From: a virus
DNA: 47,654 nucleotides
IMG/VR virus record: IMGVR_UViG_3300020156_000009
Coordinates: 1 to 47,654 of that record
Strand: one strand, 5' to 3'
Numbering within the stretch: position 1 is the first letter of the stretch; the number at the start of each line of letters is the position of its first letter. A model generated the notes under the pieces. It made no database searches. It was given only the letters and a program-made list of their open reading frames with translations, and had not been told where the DNA came from. Positions 20,494-29,616 of this stretch are shown in pieces. Both the position numbers and the translations under genes were made by a program.

Positions 20494-22152
20494 ATGATGG
20501 ACCCCGCCGACGCTGAGCTCATCGAGCTGATCCGCACGACGCCCGATGAGCTGCTCGACCGCGTGGTCGCGTCGCTGTCGGATGCCGAGGTGGCGCTGCT
20601 GGAACAGCACTGGGCGTCGATGGGCCGCGAGCAGAAGGCGATCCCCGCATCGCCCGCGGAGCAGGCGCAGGAACTCTCATCCGAGTACCGCATCGTGCCA
20701 CATCTCGCCTACCTGTCGGAGCGCCTGGCCGCCGCGGTGAACGACGTCGAGCGCGGCATCGAGCGGAAGCTTCTCGTGTCGATGCCGCCGCGCCACGGGA
20801 AGACCGAGATGACGTCGGTCTATCTGCCGGTGTGGCTCCTGCGCCGCAACCCGCAGACGAAGATCGGCATCATCTCGCACTCGCCTACCCTGGCGACGAT
20901 GTGGGGTCGTCGCGTGCGCCGCATGGTCGAGCGCTACGGCGACAGCATCGGGCTGTCGATCGCGCCGGATGCGGGGGCGGTTGGCGAGTGGGAGACCCCC
21001 GAGGGCGGCAGCGTGATGAGCCGCTCCATCGGCCAGGCTCTCGCCGGCGTCGGCTTTAACGTGCTGATCATCGACGACCCTACGCGCGACTTCGCGGCGG
21101 CCCACTCGAAGGATCAGCGGCAGAGCGTCTGGTCGTGGTGGACGGCGAACGCGATCACCCGACTGGAGCCGCCCTCCCTCGTGATCGTCATCCAGACGCG
21201 CTGGCACGAGGACGATCTGACGGGCCGCCTCCTCTCCACCGAGCACGAGGGCGACCCCACCGAGTGGGAGCAGATCATCATCCCGGCGATCGCCAGTCAC
21301 GACCCGAAGAAGGGCGAGACGGACGTGCTGGGCCGTGAACCCGGCGAGCCGCTGCTGAGTCCGCTCGTGCCGAACGAGACGCCGGAGCAGGCGCTCACCC
21401 GGTTCGACAAGCTACGCCGCTCGGTCGGCTCCTACGCCTGGGCCGCGCTCTACCAGCAGTCGCCGTCACCGGCCAAGGGCGCGATCTTCTCCACCGAGTG
21501 GTGGCGCTTCTGGTCGACCGACCCGGCGCACGTCGCCGGCGACGGGAAGACGATCCTGCTCGACCGCGACCGGCTGCGCGATGGCCGCCTCATCGACTCC
21601 TGGGATGCGACGTTCAAGGGCACCGACTCCAGCGACTATGTGGTCGGGCAGCGCTGGGCGAGATGCGCCGCCGACTTCTTCCTGCTGGAGCAGTCGCGTG
21701 CGCGCCGGTCGTTCACCGAGACGCTGGAGGAGCAGCGCGCATTCTTCGGTCGCGGCATCGGCGCCGAGCTGACCAGGCAGCATCTGGTGGAGGACAAAGC
21801 GAACGGCCCCGCCATCATGGACGTGCTGCGCCGCGAGGTGCCCGGCCTGAAGCCGGTCGAGCCGCGAGGGACGAAAGAGGCACGCGCCCGCGCCATCACG
21901 CCGCCGATCGAGTCGGGCAACGTCTTCCTGCCCGACCCTCGGATGCCCGGCTTCGAATGGGTGCGCGAACTGATGGACGAGGCGCGCACCTTCCCGAACG
22001 GCGAGCATGACGACCAGGTGGATGCAATGAGCCAGGCGCTCGATCACCTCCTCGAAGCGTCGCCCGTCGTCGTGCACATGCCGAACGCCGTCGCTGCCGC
22101 GCAGGCGCGTCGCGGCCCCGCCTCCTTCCGCGCTGCTCTCGGCGGGCGCTGA
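20494..22152 (+). CDS. terL: Terminase large subunit
   Basis: 552 aa packaging motor. The ATPase domain has Walker A PPRHGKT (98-104) and Walker B NVLIIDDP (189-196). The RNase H-like nuclease domain begins near residue 365 with DSWDATFKGTDSSD (D368, D371) and ends with an acidic GEHDDQVDA near 506-514. It drives DNA into the procapsid and cuts concatemers. The start is the ATG at 20494; the message is leaderless, with the operator-bearing promoter P7 immediately ahead. Confidence 0.97.
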   Translation: MMDPADAELIELIRTTPDELLDRVVASLSDAEVALLEQHWASMGREQKAIPASPAEQAQELSSEYRIVPHLAYLSERLAAAVNDVERGIERKLLVSMPPRHGKTEMTSVYLPVWLLRRNPQTKIGIISHSPTLATMWGRRVRRMVERYGDSIGLSIAPDAGAVGEWETPEGGSVMSRSIGQALAGVGFNVLIIDDPTRDFAAAHSKDQRQSVWSWWTANAITRLEPPSLVIVIQTRWHEDDLTGRLLSTEHEGDPTEWEQIIIPAIASHDPKKGETDVLGREPGEPLLSPLVPNETPEQALTRFDKLRRSVGSYAWAALYQQSPSPAKGAIFSTEWWRFWSTDPAHVAGDGKTILLDRDRLRDGRLIDSWDATFKGTDSSDYVVGQRWARCAADFFLLEQSRARRSFTETLEEQRAFFGRGIGAELTRQHLVEDKANGPAIMDVLRREVPGLKPVEPRGTKEARARAITPPIESGNVFLPDPRMPGFEWVRELMDEARTFPNGEHDDQVDAMSQALDHLLEASPVVVHMPNAVAAAQARRGPASFRAALGGR

Positions 22153-22157
22153 CCTGC

Positions 22158-22163
22158 TATCCT
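22158..22163 (+). promoter_or_regulatory. Leaderless promoter of the portal gene
   Basis: TATCCT exactly 7 nt before the ATG at 22171. Upstream GACCTGCTATCCT is only loosely like the 13-bp operator. No -35 is recognisable. Overlaps the region after the terL stop. Confidence 0.5.
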
Positions 22164-22170
22164 GCTCCTC

Positions 22171-23961
22171 ATGGTGAAGCCTGAAGACGTGAGACCCTCC
22201 TCCGATCAGATACGAGCGTGGGGCTTCTACGGTCTCCCCCGCAGTGCCGCTCAGGCCGTGGGGACGAAGGCTCCGCCGCAGGCGGTCGGCGAGGTGCGAT
22301 ACGTCGTCGGCTGGATGGCCGATCAGATGGTGCGCATGGGCTGGCGCATCACCCTCGACGGCAACGAGTCCTGGCGCATCACGACCCCCGACGGGACGAC
22401 CGTCGTCTCGGATGCCGACGCCGAGGATGCCGACGAGGAGACGCACCCTGTCAACGCCTCGCGTCGCCTCCTCGAATCGGTCGGCTGGAACGACGCCACC
22501 GTGCGCCAGGTGACAACGAACCTGTTCGTCGCGGGCGAGCTGCACTACCTGTTCGAAGACGACCGCTGGCAGGTGGCGAGCGTCATCGACCCGAAGATCG
22601 ACAAGCGCATCAACGGTTCCACGCTCTGGATACGCGGCATCTGGCCGCATCCCGCCGATCCCGAATCCCCTGACGCGCCGCTGTTCGCCGTGCTCGGCGT
22701 GCTCGACGACATGCTCTGGCTGACCCGCCTCTCCCGCTCCCAGTCCGCGAACCGCGTCGCGATGCGCGGCATCATCGGGATCAGCGATCAGATGACGATG
22801 GCGGGCGGCGGCACCGCCGAGCAGTTCTGGAGCGACTTCCAGGCGTCGCTGTCTCGCGCGATGGACGACCCCGACGACGTGGCCCCGGTCGGCCTGCGCG
22901 GCCCGGCGACCGCCGTCGAGCCAAAGGGGGCGGGCATGGCCGGGCTGTCATGGCTCATCCCGAACTTCCCCTACGACGAGCGCATCGACTCGCGCATGGA
23001 GAAGATGATCCAGCGTCTGGCCTACGGCCTGCCGATCCCGCCCGAGATTCTGCTCGGCATGCAGGCCCAGTCACGAGCGACCGCGTTCCAGGTCGAGGCG
23101 AACAGCTACCGCGCCCACGTCGAACCGGCAGCGTGGACCGTTGCCCAGGTGCCCGAGGATGCGCTCTCCGTCTTCCTCCCCGACGGCCTCGGCACGGTGC
23201 GCGTCATCCCCGACCCCGCCGCCATCCTCGCGCGGAAGGCCACCGTAGAGGACACGTTCAACGCCTTCGATCGCGGCGCGATCACGTTCGGCTACCTGCG
23301 CGACGTGCTCGGCATCCCCGAGTCCGCCGAGCCGAGCGACGAGGAGCTGGAGCAGATTCTCACCATCCTCGGCAAGAAGGTGACCGTGGACGGCACGAGC
23401 ACCGACCCGGCCAGCGTCGCCGCCGGCGAAGGCATCACCGCCGCCGCGTCGATGCCGCCCGAGGAGATCGCCGCACCGCCCGCGCGCGACGCATCCGACG
23501 ACGACGAGTGGCTGGCGACGAAGCTCGCGGCGATCGACGAGCAGCTGCTGTTCGAACTCAGCGGCGCGAGCGAGCAGGCCGTCGTGAAGGCGCGCGAGCG
23601 CATCGGCGCCGCCATCCGCAGCGACGCCAAGATGCGCGGCCAGGTGCCGAGCAACATCACGAACGACGAGCTGGCCGTCCAGGTCGGCCCCGGCGCACTC
23701 GCCGACCTCGGCATCGACGCGGCGAAGATCATCCCCGCCGCGCTCGCCGCGACCCTGCGCTGGTGGCGCACCCGGCTGGCCCGCGCGCAGAGCGACATCG
23801 TGGAGATGCTCGCCGGCGGCGACGTCACGCTGGAGTTCTCCCCGAACAGCGCCACCCAGGCGGAGAGCGAGCTGGACCGCGTGCTCACCGCTGCGGTCTT
23901 CGACGACAACGCGCTGAACGCCGACGCACTGCGCGGCGTGCTCGCGATCGCAGGAGGCTGA
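22171..23961 (+). CDS. Portal protein
   Basis: 596 aa, right after terL, as expected for the dodecameric portal through which DNA passes. The N-terminal part has GWMADQMVRMGWR and a beta-rich part. The central part contains the conserved portal-like segment GLPIPPEILLGM followed by ATAFQVEANSYR. The C-terminus (about 400-596) is helical and Ala-rich, as in barrel or crown regions. It appears to contain no Cys, in contrast to the neighbouring capsid and neck proteins. Confidence 0.9.
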   Translation: MVKPEDVRPSSDQIRAWGFYGLPRSAAQAVGTKAPPQAVGEVRYVVGWMADQMVRMGWRITLDGNESWRITTPDGTTVVSDADAEDADEETHPVNASRRLLESVGWNDATVRQVTTNLFVAGELHYLFEDDRWQVASVIDPKIDKRINGSTLWIRGIWPHPADPESPDAPLFAVLGVLDDMLWLTRLSRSQSANRVAMRGIIGISDQMTMAGGGTAEQFWSDFQASLSRAMDDPDDVAPVGLRGPATAVEPKGAGMAGLSWLIPNFPYDERIDSRMEKMIQRLAYGLPIPPEILLGMQAQSRATAFQVEANSYRAHVEPAAWTVAQVPEDALSVFLPDGLGTVRVIPDPAAILARKATVEDTFNAFDRGAITFGYLRDVLGIPESAEPSDEELEQILTILGKKVTVDGTSTDPASVAAGEGITAAASMPPEEIAAPPARDASDDDEWLATKLAAIDEQLLFELSGASEQAVVKARERIGAAIRSDAKMRGQVPSNITNDELAVQVGPGALADLGIDAAKIIPAALAATLRWWRTRLARAQSDIVEMLAGGDVTLEFSPNSATQAESELDRVLTAAVFDDNALNADALRGVLAIAGG

Positions 23962-23965
23962 CGTC

Positions 23966-24280
23966 ATGGCCGGTCTCGCTCAGGGGACGCTCGTTCAGCA
24001 GGCGCTGGCCGCCGAGGGAATCCGCCTCGCAGGCTGGCGCTGGCAGTGGCACCCAGGAGCCAAGGGCCAGTCGTTCGAACCGCACCTGGCGCGCGACGGC
24101 GTGAACGTCTGGAACCCCGACGGCTTCGTCGGCGACAACCCCGGCGAGTGGGGAGCGCTGCCCTGGGACGGGCGTAGCGTGAACTCCAAGTACTGCTTCT
24201 GCTCCGCACGCATGCTGTTGCGCGGAGCCGACGGGCGCTTCCTGCCCACCCTCACAGTAGATCGAGAAGGAGAAGTCTGA
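23966..24280 (+). CDS. Hypothetical protein after the portal
   Basis: 104 aa, starting MAGLAQGTLV, with AGGAGG 8 nt upstream inside the portal end. The middle has W-rich, beta-type sequence (AGWRWQWHPG), and YCFCSARMLLRGADGRF lies near the end. Position suggests a minor head or assembly protein, but no family is recognised. Cys at positions separated by one residue could pair. Confidence 0.75.
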   Translation: MAGLAQGTLVQQALAAEGIRLAGWRWQWHPGAKGQSFEPHLARDGVNVWNPDGFVGDNPGEWGALPWDGRSVNSKYCFCSARMLLRGADGRFLPTLTVDREGEV

Positions 24281-24281
24281 G

Positions 24282-24545
24282 ATGGCAGAAACAGACGTGG
24301 CCGTGCGCTACGACTCGAAGACAATGCGGCTGGTCACCAGCGGCGAGAAGGCCGGCCTGTTCGACAAGAGCGGTCTCGTGAAGACCCTGAGCGTCGTCGT
24401 CGAGGCGACCGCGCCAGGCCGCATGCCCACATTGGAGGACGAGAACGGCGCCGTCGTCACGCTCGGCCTCACGGGCAAGCCCTGCTCCTGCACCGGCGCA
24501 CCCTGGAACCTCGGCGGCAACGACCTGCGAACCAAGCTCGCCTGA
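24282..24545 (+). CDS. Hypothetical protein
   Basis: 87 aa, starting MAETDVAVRY, with GAAGGAG upstream. Beta-rich, with a C-terminal CSCTGAPWNLGG. Linked to the next gene by TGATG. The compact beta-sheet pattern may be a small head protein, but there is no direct evidence. Confidence 0.75.
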   Translation: MAETDVAVRYDSKTMRLVTSGEKAGLFDKSGLVKTLSVVVEATAPGRMPTLEDENGAVVTLGLTGKPCSCTGAPWNLGGNDLRTKLA

Positions 24546-24847
24546 TGCTGTTCGACGTCCTCCTGATCGCGTTCGCCGTGCTCTACGCGTGGGCACTCGC
24601 CGCGTTCCTGCATACGCCGGTCATCCGCCCGGTTCAGCGCTGGCTTCGTCGAGGCTGGCGGCGCGCGCTGGTCGGCTGCCCGTGGTGCTTCGGCTTCTGG
24701 GTATCGCTCGTGTTCACGATCGCGCTGCACGCCACCCAGCACCGCCTCGACTGGGTGGCGACGCCGCTCACCGTCCTGGCCGCCGCCGCGCTCGCTGCGC
24801 TCGCCGGGTCGTTCACGCAGGGGATCGAAGACGAGGACGCGGCATGA
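24545..24847 (+). CDS. Membrane protein with GCPWCFGFW motif (DUF1360-like)
   Basis: 100 aa. A first transmembrane helix (about 5-25), a basic loop (RRGWRR), then GCPWCFGFW (44-52) leading into a second helix, and a third hydrophobic segment at about 72-92. The W-C-x-G-x-W type motif is the hallmark of DUF1360, found in Bacillus spore membrane proteins and in many actinophages at this place. Function unknown. Starts in a TGATG junction. Confidence 0.75.
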   Translation: MLFDVLLIAFAVLYAWALAAFLHTPVIRPVQRWLRRGWRRALVGCPWCFGFWVSLVFTIALHATQHRLDWVATPLTVLAAAALAALAGSFTQGIEDEDAA

Positions 24848-25026
24848 GAGAGCCACGACCTGCACCCAGCCCGCAGGCGGTCATCGCCGAGCAGCGCGGG
24901 CGCATCGCCGAGATCAACCGGATGCTGCGAACCGACATCGGCGACCAGGCCGCGGCGGGCCTGCGCGAATCGCGTGGCGACGCCGAGAAGATCATCGCCG
25001 ACACCGAGGAGGCGATGCGGCGCTGA
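24844..25026 (+). CDS. Small helical protein
   Basis: 60 aa, ATGA-coupled to the previous gene. Sequence after the Pro-rich start (REPRPAPSPQ) is one long helix (AEQRGRIAEINRMLRTDIG and ESRGDAEKIIADTEEAM), likely a coiled-coil. Located immediately before the tRNA gene. Unknown function. Confidence 0.65.
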   Translation: MREPRPAPSPQAVIAEQRGRIAEINRMLRTDIGDQAAAGLRESRGDAEKIIADTEEAMRR

Positions 25027-25035
25027 TGCGCCAGC

Positions 25036-25107
25036 GGGGGTATGCCCGAGCGGCTTAGGGGCCGGCCTGCAAAGCCGGTTAGGCGGGTTCAACTCCCGCT
25101 ACCCCCT
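25036..25107 (+). tRNA. tRNA-Cys (GCA)
   Basis: 72-nt cloverleaf: acceptor GGGGGTA pairs with TACCCCC, a 3-bp D stem (CCC/GGG), anticodon stem CCGGC/GCCGG with loop CTGCAAA giving anticodon GCA, and T arm GCGGG/CCCGC with loop TTCAACT. The discriminator base is T (U73), as required by cysteinyl-tRNA synthetase. The CCA end is not encoded. It lies between structural genes whose products are unusually rich in Cys. Confidence 0.95.
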
Positions 25108-25132
25108 CGTGATCCGAGAAGACCTGCGTGAC

Positions 25133-25285
25133 ATGTCGGCCTACGACGGCGAGCACTCGCCCTACGAGGTCGAGGTCGTCGTGGAAGAGCAGGACGACGA
25201 CGGGAACGCCGTCGCGGTCTACTCGGAGCGCCAGCTTCGGTGCGGGTGCACGCACTCGCTGGAGCACGACTGGCCGCACAAGTGA
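25133..25285 (+). CDS. Small protein after the tRNA
   Basis: 50 aa, starting MSAYDGEHSP, with GAGAAG upstream; an in-frame GTG at 25109 is possible but lacks a ribosome site. Highly acidic in the middle (YEVEVVVEEQDDDGN) and ends with CGCTHSLEHDWPHK, a possible metal-binding tail. Its existence rests on the open frame and codon style. Confidence 0.5.
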   Translation: MSAYDGEHSPYEVEVVVEEQDDDGNAVAVYSERQLRCGCTHSLEHDWPHK

Positions 25286-25315
25286 TTGCAGTTGCAACGA
25301 CTCTGCAACTACAAT
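25286..25315 (+). promoter_or_regulatory. Promoter of the protease gene with a distinct inverted-repeat operator
   Basis: TTGCAG (25286-25291), 18-bp spacer, TACAAT (25310-25315), then 7 nt to the ATG at 25323 (leaderless). The spacer is filled by an inverted repeat, GTTGCA (25291-25296) and TGCAAC (25304-25309), different from the 13-bp operator. The gene it controls starts with a helix-turn-helix domain, so autoregulation is possible. Confidence 0.75.
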
Positions 25316-25322
25316 CGCGACC

Positions 25323-27131
25323 ATGATCACTGCAAAGAGTCTCCTCGCCGCGATCGACGCCAAGCGCGCCGACGCCGGCCTCACCTACAAGGACGTTGCC
25401 GAGTCCATCGGCTTCCACTCCGCTCTCTTCACCCGGCTGAAGGGCGACCTCCTCCCCTCCCAGACGAACATCGACGCGCTGGTCGAGTGGCTCGGCGACG
25501 ACTACTCGGCCAACTGCTCCGCCTGCGACGAGGCCGCCGCCCTGGCCGCCGACGGCGAGAAGACCCTCTGGCCCTTCGAGGTCGGCGACCGTGTGCGAGA
25601 CGCGAGTGGGCGTGTCGGCGCCGTCACGAAGGCAACCTACACGCATAGCACGGACGCCTACACCATGACGGTGAAGCTGGACGACGGCACGGTCGAGACC
25701 TTCGCCGAGCAGGACATCGAGCACGACGACATCAACATCGCCGCCGAGGCGACCAACGAGGCACCCGCGGGTGCGCCGGTCTTCGCGATCAACGCCGTGC
25801 GCGCGCACCTCTCCGAGACCGAAGACCCCGAGACGAAGGCCGCCGTGTCACGGGTGCGCGAACTGCTCGCCGAGGGCGCTGTCGGCGTCTCGGTGCTGCT
25901 GGATATCCACCCCGACGACGCCGCGATCATCGGGAAGGCCGAGGAGAACTGGGCCGCCCAGCAGGGCGAGGACATGAAGCCGATCCAGGAGTTCCTGCCG
26001 ACGCTCGACTGGAAGCCGCGCCAGCGTGTGCGGCACACCGCGATCGTCGACACGCCCGCCTTCTCTGACGCTCGCCTGGCGATCGGCGAGGATGGCTCGC
26101 TCACGGGCGCGGTCACCTTCGAGGGTATCTACACGGGCGATGTGCGCTACAGTGCCGACCCCGAGATGATCGACCTCGCGGCCTCGCGCGTGCCGTCGCC
26201 GATCATCTGGGACCGCGCCGACGGCGACCACTCGGGCATGACCGTGGGATACATCGAGGAATTCGCCCGCGTGCCCGTCGAGGGTGAAGTCGCGGGCCGT
26301 CCCATCCTCGACGACGAGGCGATCACCGCATCGCTCGCGCCACTGTCGATGCCCGCCGACTACTTCGCCACGTCGATGCCGACCGGCCCCGAGCCGCTGC
26401 GTATCAGCCAGCCGGACGAGAAGGGATTCCGCACCATCCGCGGCCTGGCGGCGTCCAAGGGCGTCTGCCACCGTTCCGCGATGGCGTGCTTCACGTTCCC
26501 CGACGACCCCGACCCGAAGCTCAGCCACTTCCACACCGGCACCCTGCTGCGTCTCGACAACGGGAAGGATATCCGCGTCGGCGCCGTGACGTTCGGCGGC
26601 CACCACCTCGACCCCGCGCTGGCCAAGGAGGGCGTGAAGATCGACCAGGCGAACAACTACCGCGACAACGCCTCGACGGTGTTCGCGCTGGTGCGCGCCT
26701 GGCCGACCCGCTTCGGCCTGATGATCGCCGGAGTGGTGCCGCCCGACGTGAGCGAGGCGCAGGTAACGCGTGCTCTGGCCTGCGCTCCGAGCGTCGAGCT
26801 CTGGCCGCGCAACGGCGACGGGAAGCGCACGCTGATGGGGATTCACATCGTGCCGCGTCCGGCGTGGCCGGTGATGGCATCCGTCGGCAGCACCACCGTG
26901 GCCGTCAGCGACGAGGCGATCACGCTCGAAGCGGAGATCGAGGAGGAGACGGGCGAGCCGAACGACGGCATGCCCGTGCTGGAGGCGTTCGACCTGAGCG
27001 AGATCACCGACGCGATCGCCCTGCTGAGCGCGAAGCTCGACGCGCTCAGCGAGACCGCATCGACCATCCTCGCGCTGACGCCGATTCCCGACGACATCGA
27101 CGACCTTCTCGCGGAAGACGATCCGGCGTGA
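25323..27131 (+). CDS. Capsid maturation protease fused to an N-terminal DNA-binding domain
   Basis: 602 aa in three parts. Residues 5-58 look like an XRE/Cro-type helix-turn-helix (LLAAIDAKRADAGLTYKDVA, SIGFHSALFTRLKGD). Residues about 85-137 are an SH3/KOW-like barrel (GDRVRDASGRVGAVTKA, then DDGTVETF). From about 230 comes a phage prohead-protease fold with strands GAVTFEGIYTGD and the segment DGDHSGMTVGYI, whose His303 is the likely catalytic His as in HK97/U35-type proteases. A Glu/Asp-rich C-terminal helical part could act as scaffold. The start (MITAKS) is placed 7 nt after TACAAT. It lies just before the major capsid gene. Confidence 0.8.
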   Translation: MITAKSLLAAIDAKRADAGLTYKDVAESIGFHSALFTRLKGDLLPSQTNIDALVEWLGDDYSANCSACDEAAALAADGEKTLWPFEVGDRVRDASGRVGAVTKATYTHSTDAYTMTVKLDDGTVETFAEQDIEHDDINIAAEATNEAPAGAPVFAINAVRAHLSETEDPETKAAVSRVRELLAEGAVGVSVLLDIHPDDAAIIGKAEENWAAQQGEDMKPIQEFLPTLDWKPRQRVRHTAIVDTPAFSDARLAIGEDGSLTGAVTFEGIYTGDVRYSADPEMIDLAASRVPSPIIWDRADGDHSGMTVGYIEEFARVPVEGEVAGRPILDDEAITASLAPLSMPADYFATSMPTGPEPLRISQPDEKGFRTIRGLAASKGVCHRSAMACFTFPDDPDPKLSHFHTGTLLRLDNGKDIRVGAVTFGGHHLDPALAKEGVKIDQANNYRDNASTVFALVRAWPTRFGLMIAGVVPPDVSEAQVTRALACAPSVELWPRNGDGKRTLMGIHIVPRPAWPVMASVGSTTVAVSDEAITLEAEIEEETGEPNDGMPVLEAFDLSEITDAIALLSAKLDALSETASTILALTPIPDDIDDLLAEDDPA

Positions 27132-27165
27132 TAACCTTTCCGTGATTTGGGCCGACCGCCCAGAT

Positions 27166-27203
27166 AGCCCCGGTGAAGCCGAACAGCTTCGCCGGGGCTT
27201 TTC
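27166..27203 (+). terminator. Strong hairpin with U-run upstream of the capsid gene
   Basis: A 14-bp stem, AGCCCCGGTGAAGC (27166-27179) with GCTTCGCCGGGGCT (27186-27199), loop of 6, then TTTT. It is a textbook intrinsic terminator, yet only 24 bp separate it from the MCP start, too little for a new promoter. So it more likely attenuates read-through or, if transcription starts nearby (TAACCT at about 27132), caps the 5' leader of the capsid mRNA. Confidence 0.75.
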
Positions 27204-27227
27204 CGTTTTCTCCCAGGAGGAAGTCAC

Positions 27228-28802
27228 ATGTTCACCATTGAGGACGCCCAGGCGGCCCTGGCGGCGGTCGGCACCGAGTCGGCCCCGACCGTCGAAGTGC
27301 TGGAGCAGGCGCGGGACGCCTTCGTCAGCGCTGCACGCACCGCGAAGGACGCCGGCGACAAGCAGGCTCTCGCATCCATGCTGGAGGCCATCAAGGTCAC
27401 CCGCTCCGCCATCGACGAGGCGCAGGCCAAGCTGGCCGCCGAGCGCGAGGAGCTCGAAGCGCTCACCGCCGACATTCCCGAGCTGCGCGACGAGGCACCC
27501 GCCGCCGACGCTGCCGCTGCCGTGGTCGACGACCCGGCCCCCGCCATGCTCTCGGTCTCCGAGGCCGTGGCCCGCCTGGGCCTGGCGACGCCGGGCAAGA
27601 AGCGCGAGGAGGTCGCCGTGGTGACCGAGCCGCGTCAGAAGCTCGTGCTCGCCGGTCAGGAGCGTTCCGACGCTTCCTGGGCGGACCTGGGCAACGCCTT
27701 CTCCAAGCAGACCTCCTCGATGATGCGCGACGGTCGCACGGTTCTGATGAGCGTGCAGACCGATTTCGCGAATCGTCTTACCGGTCGCACCGGCGAGAAC
27801 ACGCGACTCCTCGACGACCTCGCTCGCCGCGCGGGTGAGGAAGCAGTCGTCGCCGCCGGCGGTTGCTGCACGATCGCCGAGCCGATCCGCGACATTCCGA
27901 TGCTCGCGTCCACGGCCCGCCCGATCGCGGACGCGCTGCCCACCGTCGGCGCCTCGGCTGGCGCGGTCACCTTCTACCCGCCCGTGTGTCTCCCCCAGGG
28001 TGGCATCGCGACGTGGACCTGCGTGCAGGATGCCGCGGTCGACCCCGCGAACCCCGCCACCTGGAAGCAGTGCGAGCACATCGAGTGCGCCGAGCCGCTC
28101 ACCGAGACGGTCGAGGCGATCTACAAGTGCCTCACCATCGGGAACTTCCAGCAGAAGTTCTCGCCAGAGCGCTGGGACGCCATCCTCGCGGCCACGTCGG
28201 CAGCGCAGGCTCGCCTGGCCGAGCAGACGCTGTTCAACAAGATTGCGAACAGCGCCAACGTCACCGACCACACGGTCACCGACACCGGCTCGGTCTACGC
28301 GACCACGCTGCGCTCGCTCCTGCTGGCATGGGCGACCATCCGGCAGAACCAGCGCTACGAGGGTCGCCGCGCCCGTACCATCCTCCCCTCCTGGGTGGAG
28401 GATGCCGCCGCAATGGACATGATCACCCGCGCTGCCGAGCGAGGCCGTCAGGCCGAGCAGGACTCGCTGGAGACCCGCCTCGCGGCTGCCGGGATCGACG
28501 TCATCTGGTCGCCGGACATCAACCCGATCGAGCCTGCCGGTCAGGTCAACGGCCCGCTGACGAACTTCCCCGCGACGTTCGACGCCGTGCTGTTCGTCGA
28601 CGGTGGCGTCTTCCGTCTCGACGGCGGCGAGCTCAACATGGGAACGGATATCCGTGACCACGACCTCAACCGCCAGAACAACGTCGCGGCCTTCGCCGAG
28701 ACGTTCGAGACCGCGGTCGTTCGCTCCTGCGACTCGAAGCACCTCACCATCCCGGTGAGCATCTGCGGCGTGAACAGCTGCCCGACCGTTCCCGCACCGT
28801 AA
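27228..28802 (+). CDS. Major capsid protein with N-terminal scaffold-like helix
   Basis: 524 aa, HK97-type capsid protein by position and composition. CAGGAGGA precedes the ATG. Residues about 1-90 form a long charged helix (delta/scaffold domain, e.g. AQAKLAAEREELEAL), with a linker to about 145. The rest has beta-rich capsid sequence, including TILPSWVEDAAAMDMI and RDHDLNRQNNVAAFAETFE near the end. It contains ten Cys (GGCC, PPVCLP, KQCEHIECAEP, SICGVNSC), very high for such a protein. Cleavage by the upstream protease near the linker is expected. Confidence 0.9.
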   Translation: MFTIEDAQAALAAVGTESAPTVEVLEQARDAFVSAARTAKDAGDKQALASMLEAIKVTRSAIDEAQAKLAAEREELEALTADIPELRDEAPAADAAAAVVDDPAPAMLSVSEAVARLGLATPGKKREEVAVVTEPRQKLVLAGQERSDASWADLGNAFSKQTSSMMRDGRTVLMSVQTDFANRLTGRTGENTRLLDDLARRAGEEAVVAAGGCCTIAEPIRDIPMLASTARPIADALPTVGASAGAVTFYPPVCLPQGGIATWTCVQDAAVDPANPATWKQCEHIECAEPLTETVEAIYKCLTIGNFQQKFSPERWDAILAATSAAQARLAEQTLFNKIANSANVTDHTVTDTGSVYATTLRSLLLAWATIRQNQRYEGRRARTILPSWVEDAAAMDMITRAAERGRQAEQDSLETRLAAAGIDVIWSPDINPIEPAGQVNGPLTNFPATFDAVLFVDGGVFRLDGGELNMGTDIRDHDLNRQNNVAAFAETFETAVVRSCDSKHLTIPVSICGVNSCPTVPAP

Positions 28803-28829
28803 GCCCGAGACGCGAGAGGAGACCCGCTG

Positions 28830-29600
28830 ATGGTCGTCAACACCCAGCCTGAAACCGCTGTGATCCCCAGCGGGTCTCCCGTGCGCCCGCGCGGCATCCT
28901 GGCGCTTGCCCAGCCTGCACCCGATGGGTGGGAACTGGGCGGCATCACGGTGCAGGTGCAGTGCCCCTCCCCGATCATCCGGGACAAGTGCATCATCATC
29001 GCCGCCCCCGGCGATGTGCCCGGCCGCCCCACCTCGGCCACCTTCCCGCCCTTCCTCGTCGAGCAGGGGTCGGGATGCTCGACGATCTCGGGCGGTAGCC
29101 GGGAGGACCAGGCGCGCGACGCTCTGAGCCAGTCCACCGACTACGCTCTCGGCCTCACACTGCGCACCGGCGAAGCGAACGGCGGCGACGCTCCGGCGCT
29201 CAACGACGCGACCAGCCTCGGCCAGTTCGCGAACGCGGTCGCTGCTGTGGCGGCGCTCGAATGCGCAGCGGCAGCGGCAGGCAAGGGACAGGAGTACGTG
29301 CTCCATGCATCCGTCGGCGCCGCCGCCTACCTCGTCGATGCTGGCCTGATCGACAGCGCGGGACGCTCGCCGTCCGGCGCGATCTGGATCATCTCGGCGG
29401 GCTACGAATGCGACGACGACACGACGCATCGCCGCATCTGGGCGACCGGTCGCGTCTGGGCAGGCGCCGGCGCGATCGAGGTTCACGAGTCGGTCGCCCG
29501 TCGACTGAACAACCGCGAGGCGTGGGCCGTGCGCCCGCTCATCGTCGGATTCAACCCCTGCATCAATCTCACCGCTGAGTTCGCGGTCACCGCGGCCTGA
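28830..29600 (+). CDS. Conserved virion protein downstream of the capsid
   Basis: 256 aa, starting MVVNTQPETA, with GAGAGGAGAC upstream. The first 60 residues are loop-rich and Pro-rich. The rest is alpha/beta with helix DATSLGQFANAVAAVAALE and strands EYVLHASVGAAAYLV and GAIWIISAGYE. The final part (REAWAVRPLIVGFNPC) resembles C-termini of capsid-associated proteins in related phages. It has six Cys. Head decoration or a second capsid-like role is inferred from position between MCP and major tail protein. Confidence 0.75.
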   Translation: MVVNTQPETAVIPSGSPVRPRGILALAQPAPDGWELGGITVQVQCPSPIIRDKCIIIAAPGDVPGRPTSATFPPFLVEQGSGCSTISGGSREDQARDALSQSTDYALGLTLRTGEANGGDAPALNDATSLGQFANAVAAVAALECAAAAAGKGQEYVLHASVGAAAYLVDAGLIDSAGRSPSGAIWIISAGYECDDDTTHRRIWATGRVWAGAGAIEVHESVARRLNNREAWAVRPLIVGFNPCINLTAEFAVTAA

Positions 29601-29616
29601 ATCTAGGAGAACAATC

